From NCBI GenBank assembly GCA_963773585.1, contig CAVZBR010000006.1, positions 1 through 64,000 on the forward strand: a DNA stretch of 64,000 nucleotides, in the 5' to 3' direction. This DNA comes from CAVXJN01 sp963773585 (GTDB lineage: Bacteria; Pseudomonadota; Gammaproteobacteria; JASBUN01). The notes beneath the pieces are model-generated. The model ran no database searches. It was not told the origin of the DNA and was given only the letters and a program-made list of their open reading frames with translations. Made by a program: the position numbers and the translations under genes. Numbering within the stretch: position 1 is the stretch's first letter; the number at the start of each line of letters is the position of its first letter. Shown one piece after another: positions 45,103 through 53,441 of the stretch.

Positions 45103-45885
45103 TCAGCCTTTGCTGAATACGCGGCGTGCGCCCAGGCCTAGCAGTCCCATTCCGAGCAGTGCCAGCACGGACGGCTCGGGCACCGTACCACCTCCAGGAA
45201 TTACACCCGGACCTACGCCGACGTCAATAACACTGGCGTCCAGGCCCTGCGTGAAATCGTAGAAGTTGTCGTACGGATCAACGTCGTTCACCTGGAAGGT
45301 CAGGCCGTCCGCGGCGTCGATGGCTGCGAACAGGCTCGCCAGGGTGGCGGCGCTGGTGGTAGAGAACCAGCCCGTGTCCAGGACATTATCGCGGAATCCA
45401 CCGCCGCTGAAACCCAGCCCGCCGGGAGTGCCGGTGCTGGTAGTGTTTTCAGCGTTCACGGCAGTCCAGTCGCCCAGATTGATGCCATTGACCAGCAGAT
45501 CGTTTTGGTTCGCGTCGAAGTTCCCTGAGGCGGTGTCGCCATCGAACAGGGTGAACCGGAAGGCAGCCGATTTCAGGCCACCGCCCAAGGCGCCGGTTAC
45601 GGCGTCGCCAAAACCCGCCTGGATGCCGATGGTGCCTGGGTTGCCTTGAAATGCCGTCGGGGTGCCGCTGTCGTAGTATCCCACGAACAGGCTGCTGGCC
45701 GCCAGCTGACTGACCACCCGGGTATCGTTGGCGCCAACCAGGTCCACGACGATGCCGCCGACGGTCGAGGCGCCAACGGTGGTCACGTCAAGCCCGGACG
45801 GAGACGTGCTGGTGAAAGTCGTCGACCACGCCGCGGTCGAGGTGGCCAACAAGGCCGCGCTGAGCAGTAGATGCTTGTGGAACAT
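45103..45885 (-). CDS. PEP-CTERM sorting domain protein
   Basis: A 260-residue secreted protein. It has a Sec signal peptide (MFHKHLLLSAALLATSTAAWS), a Gly/Ser/Thr/Asn-rich mature region with almost no Lys and no Cys, and the C-terminal sorting signal VPEPSVLALLGMGLLGLGARRVFSKG-type: VPEP, a hydrophobic helix and a basic end. Such proteins are processed by an exosortase and linked to extracellular polysaccharide; no exosortase gene is in the window. ATG at 45885 with GGGAG upstream. A glycosyltransferase lies 1.3 kb away. Confidence 0.88.
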   Translation of the reverse strand: MFHKHLLLSAALLATSTAAWSTTFTSTSPSGLDVTTVGASTVGGIVVDLVGANDTRVVSQLAASSLFVGYYDSGTPTAFQGNPGTIGIQAGFGDAVTGALGGGLKSAAFRFTLFDGDTASGNFDANQNDLLVNGINLGDWTAVNAENTTSTGTPGGLGFSGGGFRDNVLDTGWFSTTSAATLASLFAAIDAADGLTFQVNDVDPYDNFYDFTQGLDASVIDVGVGPGVIPGGGTVPEPSVLALLGMGLLGLGARRVFSKG

Positions 45886-46304
45886 TAAGGGTCTCCCTCT
45901 CATTTAGAGTTGCTTCGCGAAAAGCTTAAGCACGGGATATGCCAAGTTTTATAAGGTTTTGAAAAACATGGTTGAAGGAATCATCAGGCGGCCAGCACAC
46001 GAGGGAGTGTTAAATTGGCTGACAGCTGGCTCGAGCCCGCCTGCAGTGCTGCGTTTCCAAAAACTCACTATCGCCTCGGCTCGAATCGCCACATCTCCAC
46101 CTGCTCGCCGTCCGCTGCCAGGTAGCGCGTCCAAACCCGCACGGCCAACGCTTCAGCGTGTCGGCCCTCTGTGCCGGTCAGCTATATGGTGCGCGATTTG
46201 GCCAGGAATGTGCCCCGGTTCCGACCTCTGTCGCCGGTAAGCCGGTGGCCAGGTGCCGGTGCGCCGACTTGAACAGCAGACTTGCCAATGCGAGCTCTGT
46301 CCGA

Positions 46305-46606
46305 CGGCCTGGGCACATGCGGTCGGGCGGGATCCCCTCTTCTCTCTGCGCGGCGCACAGCCGCACGTCCAAGGTGACGAGCCCCGCGGCGCCGTTCTGG
46401 TCGTGGCAGGTGAAGCCGCGGGTGGCAGAGCCCGCCAATGTTGAACCTGGCGTAGGCGGCACCGCTCCCGTTGTTGTTGCGCCGGCCGCCCCGGGATCGA
46501 AGCTCGCTCGCTAGACCACTTCGGCCTGTTCATCGGTGATGACAGTGAAGCCGAGATGCTCCTCGTGCGGGTAAGGGGTATCGTTGGCTGCGTTGCAGCG
46601 CCACCG
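46305..46606 (-). pseudogene. Decayed RHS core fragment
   Basis: In one minus-strand frame the sequence reads CNAANDTPYPHEEHLGFTVI, then TDEQAEVV, a TAG, RASFDPGAAG..., and RGFTCHDQNGAAGLVTLDVR. This aligns throughout with the intact RHS core at about 57.4-57.6 kb (SNAANDTRYLHKDHLGSTDV, TDEQGQVVERLSFDSWGAR, RGFTGHDQDDAVGLINMNAR). The TAG replaces a Glu codon. The fragment has neither N-terminal repeats nor toxin tip. Confidence 0.8.
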
Positions 46607-46626
46607 TTCGTCTCTTATATCTTTCC

Positions 46627-46651
46627 GGAAAATCGATCTGTCATCCTTTCC
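46627..46651. repeat. Degenerate REP-like sequence
   Basis: GGAAAATCGATCTGTCATCC resembles the REP family found at 53.3 and 55.3 kb (AAATCAATCTGTCACC). A weaker trace follows near 46707. It lies directly next to the decayed RHS core. Confidence 0.45.
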
Positions 46652-47200
46652 GCTTCGCTGTCGTTTCAGGTGCGTGCTCCCTCCTGGGCGCATCGAGTCA
46701 TTCAAGAAAATCAATCTTTCCCCGTTTCTCCGGGATTTTCCCAGTGCGGGTTGATTCCGCCTCTTGCGTTCATTTCGTTTTTTCGGTCTTTGCGTTTAAC
46801 TGCACCCGGCTACCGAAGGACACACACTTGCTTGCCTCCAAAATTTCGCGCGAGCTCAAAGTGTCGACGGGCGCGCACGAAGTCAAAGGCTCACCACTAC
46901 GACCAAATGCCTATCGCAGCAGACCGGCGACACGCACACCTGTTTGGCGCACGCCGCGAATACGACTTTCGAATCATTCTAGCGAACCATGTTCAGCACC
47001 CGCTTCCGCCCAGCCGTTCCATTAACCGCCGATACCGGCGTACCGGGCAGAACTGTTCCAGGCCGCATCCAGGCTTGCCCTATCGCCGCCTTTGGCATAT
47101 ACGAAGACTATTGGGATCCAATTCCGGCATACGAACAGGGCGTGCAGCGAATCCCGAGGGCCACCGTCGGACCGGACCGTGGAGACAGGGGGGGAGCTTC
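46652..47200. other. Stretch without supported genes upstream of the glycosyltransferase
   Basis: About 550 bases. An open plus-strand frame runs through it into the glycosyltransferase, but this part has no family features and the start at 47201 has the ribosome site. The glycosyltransferase promoter should lie here. Confidence 0.4.
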
Positions 47201-48439
47201 ATGTACCAGACACTGAAAGACGAAATTCGACCACAGTTGGATGCCCTTCAACAGGAACTCAACACATTCGACGTCGATGACATCCGCGCCACCGTAATCT
47301 GCATCCCGCGACACGGATATGCGACCACACGCATTCACATCGAAAGCCTTTACGCGCGGACCAACGAGTGCATCTTGGTGTTCTATGTCGACATAGCCTC
47401 GCCACCGGCTGTCCGCGCTTTCTTGGAAGAACAGTCGCGGACCCGCCGCGGATTTTTCCATATAAGAATCGACAAACCGGTGTCGCGCCAAACCGCCCGC
47501 CTTATGGTGCTGGATCTGGTATCGACTCCATACACGGTCTTTATGGATAACAACATGCTGTTACACGACGGCTGGCTCGAGAGCCTGATCCACACATCGG
47601 AAACCGATGACGCGGACGTGGTGTCGCCGCTGATCGTCATGCAAGGCGGAAACGTACATTTCAGCGGATCTCGAATCGTAAAGGTCTCCGCGACCAACCA
47701 CCAACGCAAGCAGACCACAGCCGAATGCCCCATGGCTGTACCGTTGAGCGAAACCCGACCGAGAAAAATCGAGATCGATTTTGCCGAAAGCCATTGCTGC
47801 CTCATGCGCACGCAAGCGTTCACCGGGCGGATCGACGAATTGTTCATTGAAGAAATGCATAACGCCCACACCGTCGCCGTCGCCAGCTATCTGCTCAAGA
47901 CCCGGCACGGTGCCAAAATGTTGGTCGACCCCGACTCGATCGTGTCGATACTACCGATCGGGTTCGGCTACGACATACCGTGGCTGTTCGGCGGATACAA
48001 CGACCTCGCCTGCTTCAAAGCATCCTATGATTTACATGAATCCATTGCCGGACGCGCATCGTCATCGATCCTCAACAACCTCCGGTGGCATCGCAAACAC
48101 CTGTTGTACTTGTTGCTGTCTATGACCGGAGACAACCGGCTGGAGCGCAGCGACATGCTGCGTTCCGACGAAATCCCTGCATACATCGACGGCTATGACA
48201 AAGCCCTGCCCATCGACGTCCTTGATCGCTTGGAAGATGTCGTGGCGCCTTATGTAGCTCGCCACCACCCCCAATTCCGCCCCCACCTCTCAGCATGGTT
48301 TTACGAGATCACCAGCATCATTGCGGATATCGATCGCAAGGCTGACGAACTCGCGGCCGGCAAAGGCGCCCCTTGGTGGCGCGGCGTTCAGCGACGGGCC
48401 AAGCGCATGCTAATGCCGTTGTTGGCGGTTGCCCGCTGA
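47201..48439 (+). CDS. Glycosyltransferase, family 2-like
   Basis: A 412-residue protein with a GT-A type N-terminal domain: RATVICIPRHGYATTRIHIE, ECILVFYVDIASP, then TPYTVFMDNNMLLHDGWLE, where DNN takes the place of the DxD metal motif, and a later acceptor-side region (GRIDELFIEEMHNAHTVAV). No membrane helices. The ATG at 47201 has GGGGGAG 6 bases upstream. It probably builds a surface polysaccharide. Isolated in an accessory region; sugar donor unknown. Confidence 0.75.
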   Translation: MYQTLKDEIRPQLDALQQELNTFDVDDIRATVICIPRHGYATTRIHIESLYARTNECILVFYVDIASPPAVRAFLEEQSRTRRGFFHIRIDKPVSRQTARLMVLDLVSTPYTVFMDNNMLLHDGWLESLIHTSETDDADVVSPLIVMQGGNVHFSGSRIVKVSATNHQRKQTTAECPMAVPLSETRPRKIEIDFAESHCCLMRTQAFTGRIDELFIEEMHNAHTVAVASYLLKTRHGAKMLVDPDSIVSILPIGFGYDIPWLFGGYNDLACFKASYDLHESIAGRASSSILNNLRWHRKHLLYLLLSMTGDNRLERSDMLRSDEIPAYIDGYDKALPIDVLDRLEDVVAPYVARHHPQFRPHLSAWFYEITSIIADIDRKADELAAGKGAPWWRGVQRRAKRMLMPLLAVAR

Positions 48440-48520
48440 GAGTGCGCCGGCTCTCGCAAAAATGGTGGCCGATTTATCTTACGAGCGCACACCCCCTTTT
48501 GAGGCTTGTTACCCGGCCAT

Positions 48521-49048
48521 CTATCCCCGACCCGTATCGTCGCCCTCTTCCGCGCGGATGTGCTTCCGCAGGTGATCAAGCAATGCTTCCGGGTCCAGGT
48601 TCTCTTCCATTTCTTTCATGATTCGCGGGTCCTGCTTGACCGGAATGCCGAAATGCTGATGCAAGCTGTGCAGCAGCCGCAGGGCCATCGTCACCTCGCG
48701 CTCCACATGCAGCGAGATCTGCAGATCGGTTTCCTCGCGCAGTTCGGCGATGCGCCGGTTGCGGGATTGGTTCATCAGGATAAGCAGCGTGATGAACGGG
48801 GCTTCCGCCGAAGCCAGCGTCGCCAGGAATGTGAAGGGATACGGGTCCCAGGGCTTCCAGGGCACCCAACGCAAGTTGACGAGCACCCAGAGCACGTGAA
48901 AGGCGAGCAAGCCGGCGAAGAAACCTGGCCGTGCCAGCGCCTGGCCGATACGCCCGATGGCCGCGGACAACCTGCTCTGCCGGCGCAGCACCTCCTCGCG
49001 CACGTTCATGATCTCGTCGGCCTTTCTCTTCCCCTGCGGCCCGGCCAT
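48521..49048 (-). CDS. DUF1003 membrane protein
   Basis: A 175-residue protein with two membrane helices (FAGLLAFHVLWVLVNLRWVP and PYPFTFLATLASAEAPFITLLILM) joined by the WKPWDPYPF turn, then a cytoplasmic helix with QSRNRRIAELREETDLQI, the DUF1003 signature. ATG at 49048 has GAGG 6 bases upstream; a GTG at 49084 is in frame but less likely. Function of the family is not established. Confidence 0.88.
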   Translation of the reverse strand: MAGPQGKRKADEIMNVREEVLRRQSRLSAAIGRIGQALARPGFFAGLLAFHVLWVLVNLRWVPWKPWDPYPFTFLATLASAEAPFITLLILMNQSRNRRIAELREETDLQISLHVEREVTMALRLLHSLHQHFGIPVKQDPRIMKEMEENLDPEALLDHLRKHIRAEEGDDTGRG

Positions 49049-49197
49049 ATGCATCCTCACGCTCGTACGCCATTCACGCACCACACGAAGTATAGGAAAA
49101 CAGGTGTGGACTTCCTGCGGCGGAAAATGCGGTCGTAGTGGATTTGCTTCTATTCAGCGATTGATCGTCTCTTGTATCTTCCCGTCCGTTTTTTCAA

Positions 49198-49743
49198 TTA
49201 ATCCTCCCAGCGCCCATAGCCGGGTATGCGCACGTTGTGTTCGTTGAAGCGGCCTTGGGCGGCACCGGCGTGGCAGGCGGAGCAGTTGCCGAATGAGCCG
49301 ACTTTTGGATTTCCGGTCACCATGCGCGCGGGAATTTCGTCATGCTTATGGGTGAACCAGCGCTGTAGGGTGATGCGCGGCAGTTTGTCGGCGGCCGGAT
49401 CGCGGTAGCGGCTGGCGCGCCCCGCGTGATCCACGAGGTAACGGCTGAGCCGTGCCTGCGTCTCGGGGGGTAATTCGGCGTTGTCGCCGTAATGGTTGTC
49501 CAGACGAGCCATGATCTGTCGCCACGCAGGCGCCGGCAACATGCGGGCGGGATACGGCGTGTGACAGCTGCCGCACTCGGTTCGATAGGACACGGCCGGG
49601 TCGGCGATAGTTGCTGCGGCCGCATCCGGTGCCTGACCGGCAGAGGCACCTGGAGCGGCGGCATCGGACCACGCCGAAACCAGCAGCAGCGCGGCGGGCG
49701 CGATCACCGTGGCGCACAGCGCGAACAAACGGGACTTGTTCAT
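49198..49743 (-). CDS. Diheme cytochrome c (DHC type), copy 1
   Basis: A 181-residue exported cytochrome with signal peptide (ALCATVIAPAALLLVSAWSDAAA) and two CxxCH haem sites, CGSCH near residue 57 and CSACH near residue 154. This matches the diheme cytochrome that partners SHP in purple bacteria. It differs from copy 2 at one residue (Gly for Glu in MVTGNPK). The gene is intact although its two upstream operon partners in this copy are broken. Confidence 0.9.
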   Translation of the reverse strand: MNKSRLFALCATVIAPAALLLVSAWSDAAAPGASAGQAPDAAAATIADPAVSYRTECGSCHTPYPARMLPAPAWRQIMARLDNHYGDNAELPPETQARLSRYLVDHAGRASRYRDPAADKLPRITLQRWFTHKHDEIPARMVTGNPKVGSFGNCSACHAGAAQGRFNEHNVRIPGYGRWED

Positions 49744-49765
49744 CTGGTTCTCCTTGTCGAAATCA

Positions 49766-50157
49766 CTATTGCGCGCGAATAAAGCTCAGCACGTCACCCT
49801 TTTCCTGGGGCGCGCAGGCACGACCCACGGTCCACTTGCAGTTGCGGGTGAACCATTTCTCCACCTTGGCGGTATCGCTGAGCCGCTTGGGGTTGACCGA
49901 TGGCGCCAACGGCTCGATGGCCTTACCGGTGCGCACATGCTTGCCGCCCTGGCGCAGATCGGTGCCATGGCAGGCGGCGCAACTGCGCTCACCTCCGGCG
50001 CCGGGAATTTACGTATCCACAGGTCGCGGCCGGCCGCCGCATCGAAAGGCCCGGCGCCCTGACTGCGGTAGTCGGCCTGCAGCGCCGTGCTCACGTCGGC
50101 GGCCTGAACGGTGGGTGCTGCCAAGGTGGCAGCCATCAGCAGTGCGGTGAATTTCAT
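49766..50157 (-). pseudogene. SHP-like cytochrome c (DUF1924), copy 1, frameshifted
   Basis: The protein begins MKFTALLMAATLAAPTVQAAD as in copy 2, but a single base is missing in the segment at 49996-50013 compared with copy 2 (63545-63563), just before the haem site. The frame is lost and the CAACH haem site is not translated in frame. It overlaps the end of the cytochrome b gene (ATGA). Confidence 0.88.
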
Positions 50158-51350
50158 TTCATGATCTCCTTCGATGTGACATTGGAATCGGCACCGGCAG
50201 CGCGAGAGACGGCACCACGCGGCGGCACACGCATGGCCCCGTCGCGGAAGGTGCCGGCGGCGGCGTCCAGGTGGCAGGCGGCGCAGTCGCCCCTGCCATG
50301 CACGCGACTGCGGGACCACAACGCCGCGTCCAGCGTGCCGTGCTTGTGCCGCCAGTAGGCCGTGTCGGTGACGCGCAGCGGTGTCTGCATCGACAGCGTC
50401 GTACGCTGCACGTACCAGGCCGCTTCGGTGATTTGGCGTTCCGCGGCATTGGCGGTGAGAAAGGTGTCCAGGTGAGCCACCGTGGCCGCATCCAGGGCCA
50501 GATGTTCGCCAAAGTGATCGTGTTGACCGTCCAGCAGCGTGCGCCAGGAACGGGCCGGCAGCAGCCCGGCCTGATAGGCCAGATGACAACTTCCGCACTC
50601 GTTACGCCACTCGGCATCGTCGGCCAGCGTCGGCCCCTTGTAGGGCACGTAGGGTGCGCCGGCGGACGCGCGCAGCGCCGGTTGAAAGTACAGCGCCGCG
50701 CCGGCGAGCATAGCAGCGAGCATCAAACCGGCGACGGCCCGCCGCGACACCACGTCAGCCTCGCCCGGCGCATGTTTGCGGCCGGTGACCATGGCACCGA
50801 CCAAGTTCTCGCGATGCGCAACGCTGCCCAGCAAGACACCGACGATGTGCATCCCGGCCACGGCCAACAGCGTCCAGGCCAGTACCTCGTGCACCTCGCG
50901 CACGGCAGCACCGGCACCGAAGCCCAGCACGCCGGCAAGCGGACCTTCCTGTTCCTGTCCGCCTAAGGTCAGCACGCCCGTTAGGGCCAGTCCCACCGCC
51001 AGCGCGAGCATGCCGAACACCGCCCAGCTGCCTGCGGGGTTGTGGCCGGCGTAGTGGCGCGCATGGCCCGCGGCCAGCGCGCGCACATAACCGACGACGG
51101 TTCCAGGCCGGTACAAAAAGCGGCGGAAGCGGGCATGGCCGCCGCCAACGAAGCCCCACAGCAGCCGAAACAGTAAAAAGCCGCCAAATGCGTAGCCAGC
51201 AAACACGTGCAGCTATAGGTAACGGTCACCCAGCGTCAGCCAAGCGGCACCGAAAGCAAGCCCAAACAACCAGTGGAACCACCGCACGGGCGCGTCCCAG
51301 ATCCGCACTCTCGGCGTCCCTCGGCGCGCGTTGCCGGAGCCATTGGTCAT
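50154..51350 (-). pseudogene. Cytochrome b561/diheme cytochrome c fusion, copy 1, with premature stop
   Basis: From the ATG at 51350 (GGAGG upstream) the frame reads MTNGSGNARRGTPRVRIWDA through VRWFHWLFGLAFGAAWLTLG and DRYL, then TAG at codon 46, then continues in the same frame as LHVFAGYAFGGFLLFRLLWG, further b561 helices with haem-ligand His residues (EVHEVLAWTLLAVAGMHIVG), and a C-terminal cytochrome c domain with CGSCH and CAACH. The protein would be a 398-residue electron carrier from quinol to periplasmic haems. The stop separates the first helix from the rest. Confidence 0.85.
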
Positions 51351-51622
51351 CGCGATCCTCCGCTGTTCGGTGGGCTGCGCCCCGTGCGGCAGCCCTGTCG
51401 ATGGAGCACACGCTACGTGTCCAAGCTGAAACGAAGCTGAAAGGCGACCGTAATCGCGACCGAAAGCGTTGGCGGGAAAACATTACTTGCCGCTTGCGTC
51501 CGCGATGGACGCAGTGGTGGGGTGACTGGTCAGTACTACGCGCGCCATCCTTTAGCCGAGCTGCCCGGGCAACACAGCTGTCGATCGCCCAGCACCAGGT
51601 TCTGACTACCGCGTTGGGCTTA

Positions 51623-52425
51623 ACCGAGTCAGAGAGGATTTTCCGCTAATATTCGTAAACACTCCCATCCTCCCCTATCCTAGGTCGGCCTGCGGGCCGG
51701 ATTTCTGTAGCGCGCTGCGTCATCGCTTCGATTCTTTCTTTAAAGTACGAATTCCCTAAAACCGTCTCATGATTCAGTGCGCCTCGGATGTCGTGAATGG
51801 TCTCTGAATCGATCGCATCGCAGAACAAATCTCGGTAAGTTTGTTGTTGTGCTTCCGCGGTTTCGCCAAGCGCGGTGTGTAGCGCGTGGGGCCGGACAAC
51901 GTCGTCATCCGCTCCCTGGCCATCTCTACGATAACTCGACCATTTATATTCGCCGGGATGGCAGACCATCTCAGCCCGCACGGGGTTTAGTTCAATGTAT
52001 CGCATGCACGTCAGGAGGTAACGCTCGCTATCGACCAAACTGGACTTGTAGCGCCCCTCCCAAAGCGTTCCGGTACGATGATACGTGTGATTGATATAGG
52101 CCACATAACGGCGTCCTAGCGCCTGCATGGTTTGAGAGATGCCGTAGTCCATCGTTGGTGTCATCAACACATGCACATGATTGGTCATAAGCACATAAGC
52201 GTGCACCCAACAGCCATATTTTGTCACACTCGCTGCAAGCGCACCGAGTTAGAACCGATAGTCTTCTTCTGAGAGGAAACAGGGCTCCCGGTTGTTGCCC
52301 CGTTGAATCACGTGTTGCGGTACGCCGAGCAGATTGAAGCGCGGTTTTCTTGGCATGAAACCCTCCTTGGTTCTCTGCCGAATGTGGTGGATCTATATTA
52401 GCAATTAATCCTCTCTGACCCGGTT
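51623..52425 (-). mobile_element. RAYT element 1 bounded by REP-type inverted ends
   Basis: The left end (51623-51640, ACCGAGTCAGAGAGGATT) and the right end read on the other strand (52425-52407, AACCGGGTCAGAGAGGATTA) form a terminal inverted repeat; similarity extends inward through GCTAATAT on both sides. The transposase gene lies between. The same end sequence recurs alone at 55056-55074, 55094-55112, 55151 and 55718. Confidence 0.75.
51646..52356 (-). pseudogene. REP-associated tyrosine transposase (RAYT) 1, interrupted by a stop
   Basis: An IS200/IS605-like Y1 transposase. From the ATG at 52356 (AAGGAGG upstream) it reads MPRKPRFNLLGVPQHVIQRG through NNREPCFLSEEDYRF, then TAA at codon 36, then the same frame continues LGALAASVTKYGCWVHAYVL, MTNHVHVLMTP (the HUH-like NHVH metal motif), GTLWEGRYKSSLVD and YIELNPVRAEMV. 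The stop replaces what is probably a Tyr codon. Downstream re-initiation at 52227 would lack the N-terminal strand. Confidence 0.85.
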
Positions 52426-52465
52426 TTGCTCGATGCTGCGTGACCGCAATTCTGCCTCGTTGTTT

Positions 52466-52786
52466 CTAAAAACAACGATCTCCCTCTGTTTTAACGCCAA
52501 CTATAATGTTTGCCTGATCGACTTCCCAATGAATAAAGCACCCAGGCCGCGCCGGCTCAATATACACGTAATTGCCGTTGACCAATCGGTAACGTTGCTC
52601 GTGCCACCCAATCATATGTGCGTAGCCTTCTGGGCGGCCCATCAATTCTTCTCGATCGCGATAAGGATGACCGATCCATTTTGACGCAGACGTTTGAATT
52701 GACGCGATCTGAGGACAACCGCATAGGATCAACAGCACTATCAATGCGAATAGCGAATTAGTACGCAAAGCGCGTATAGAGATCAT
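52466..52786 (-). CDS. Small lipoprotein of unknown function (internal frame)
   Basis: Starting at ATG 52786 the sequence encodes 106 residues: a lipoprotein signal (SLFALIVLLILCGC, Cys24 lipidated) and a mature part with YRDREELMGRPEGYAHMIGW and CFIHWEVDQANIIVG. This is likely the original gene before the RAYT fragment was joined upstream in the same frame. It has no strong ribosome site of its own. It may be an envelope protein or an orphan immunity-like lipoprotein; function not known. Confidence 0.55.
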   Translation of the reverse strand: MISIRALRTNSLFALIVLLILCGCPQIASIQTSASKWIGHPYRDREELMGRPEGYAHMIGWHEQRYRLVNGNYVYIEPARPGCFIHWEVDQANIIVGVKTEGDRCF

Positions 52787-53215
52787 CGTTCGCAGCGGGC
52801 ATTCGCGGCAATTAATCCTCTCTTTTTTTGCTCGGACCGGGTTGAGTTCGATGTATCGGCAGCAGGCGAGCAGGTACGCATCAGAATCTACCACGCTGGA
52901 CTTGTACCGCCCTTCCCACAGGGTGCCCGAACGCCGTTCCAGCCGGTTGCGATATCGAGTAGCCCTGGCTGCGAGTGCCTTCATGAGCCGCCCCAAACCA
53001 CTGGCCCTCTCGCCGGGCGACAACAGCAAATGCACGTGATTGGTCATCAGGCAGTACGCATATACGCGTACGTCGAACGCTTCCTTCAGCTCTCTGAGAT
53101 CACGCAGGTAACGCCGACAATCGCCTGCACCTGCAAACACTACCTGCCGGTCATGTCCCCGCTGCACGACGTGATGGGGATAGTTCGGCAGCACAACTCG
53201 CGCCATCCTTGGCAT
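52466..53215 (-). CDS. Chimeric reading frame: truncated RAYT 2 joined to a lipoprotein
   Basis: From the ATG at 53215 the frame encodes a RAYT (MPRMARVVLPNYPHHVVQRG, YCLMTNHVHLLLSP, GTLWEGRYKSSVVDSD) up to YIELNPVRA at about 52829, where RAYT homology stops. It passes in frame through REP-like DNA (KKERINCRECP) into a small lipoprotein sequence (from 52786). The RAYT C-terminal domain is missing, so transposase activity is doubtful. The joint shares the string AACCCGGTC-like sequence with the REP end, suggesting recombination there. Confidence 0.65.
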   Translation of the reverse strand: MPRMARVVLPNYPHHVVQRGHDRQVVFAGAGDCRRYLRDLRELKEAFDVRVYAYCLMTNHVHLLLSPGERASGLGRLMKALAARATRYRNRLERRSGTLWEGRYKSSVVDSDAYLLACCRYIELNPVRAKKERINCRECPLRTMISIRALRTNSLFALIVLLILCGCPQIASIQTSASKWIGHPYRDREELMGRPEGYAHMIGWHEQRYRLVNGNYVYIEPARPGCFIHWEVDQANIIVGVKTEGDRCF

Positions 53216-53250
53216 CAGCTCTTGTCTCCCTCGATCTCCTTTCTCGATTC

Positions 53251-53356
53251 TCAGACGACTCATTCGTCTAAAATAAATCTGTCACCGTTTTTTCGAAAAT
53301 CAATCTGTCACCTTTTTGCTGAATATCAGACGACTCGTTCGTCTAAAATAAATCTG
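53251..53356. repeat. REP cluster of family 2 next to RAYT 2
   Basis: Two full units carry the palindrome CAGACGACTCATTCGTCT (53252-53269; variant at 53328-53345), each followed by AAAATAAATCTG. The first unit ends GTCACC, and a half unit AATCAATCTGTCACC lies at 53300. The second full unit is cut at 53356 by an IS1111-type element. Similar units lie at 55239-55275, 55297 and 55409. Confidence 0.75.
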
Positions 53357-53441
53357 ATAATCCTCTAGCCAGCCTCCTGAGGGGTTGACGCCGATGCGGT
53401 TACACTGGCGTTGCTCATTCAACCGAACCCAGGAGGCTGTC

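Larger units (their letters stand above)
49190..50452. repeat. Long direct repeat, copy 1 (haem protein operon)
   Basis: These 1263 bases are nearly identical to 62737-64000, in the same orientation. The left edge of identity is within a run of T residues at 49190/62737. The right edge is outside the window for copy 2. There is a 1-base deletion near 50000 in this copy. The distance between copies is 13.5 kb. Confidence 0.92.

Noticed and set aside
46556..47200. N-terminal extension of the glycosyltransferase to 627 residues
   Set aside because: The extra 215 codons lie partly over the decayed RHS core and REP remnant; the ribosome site and homology begin at 47201.
49198..49210. REP end GAGGATTAATTG at the boundary of the long direct repeat as evidence of RAYT-mediated duplication
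   Set aside because: The matching bases are the last codons of the cytochrome gene (Glu-Asp-stop) and could match by chance.
51188..51649. 153-codon plus-strand frame upstream of RAYT 1
   Set aside because: It starts antisense to the cytochrome b561 pseudogene and ends in the RAYT terminal repeat; no domain seen.
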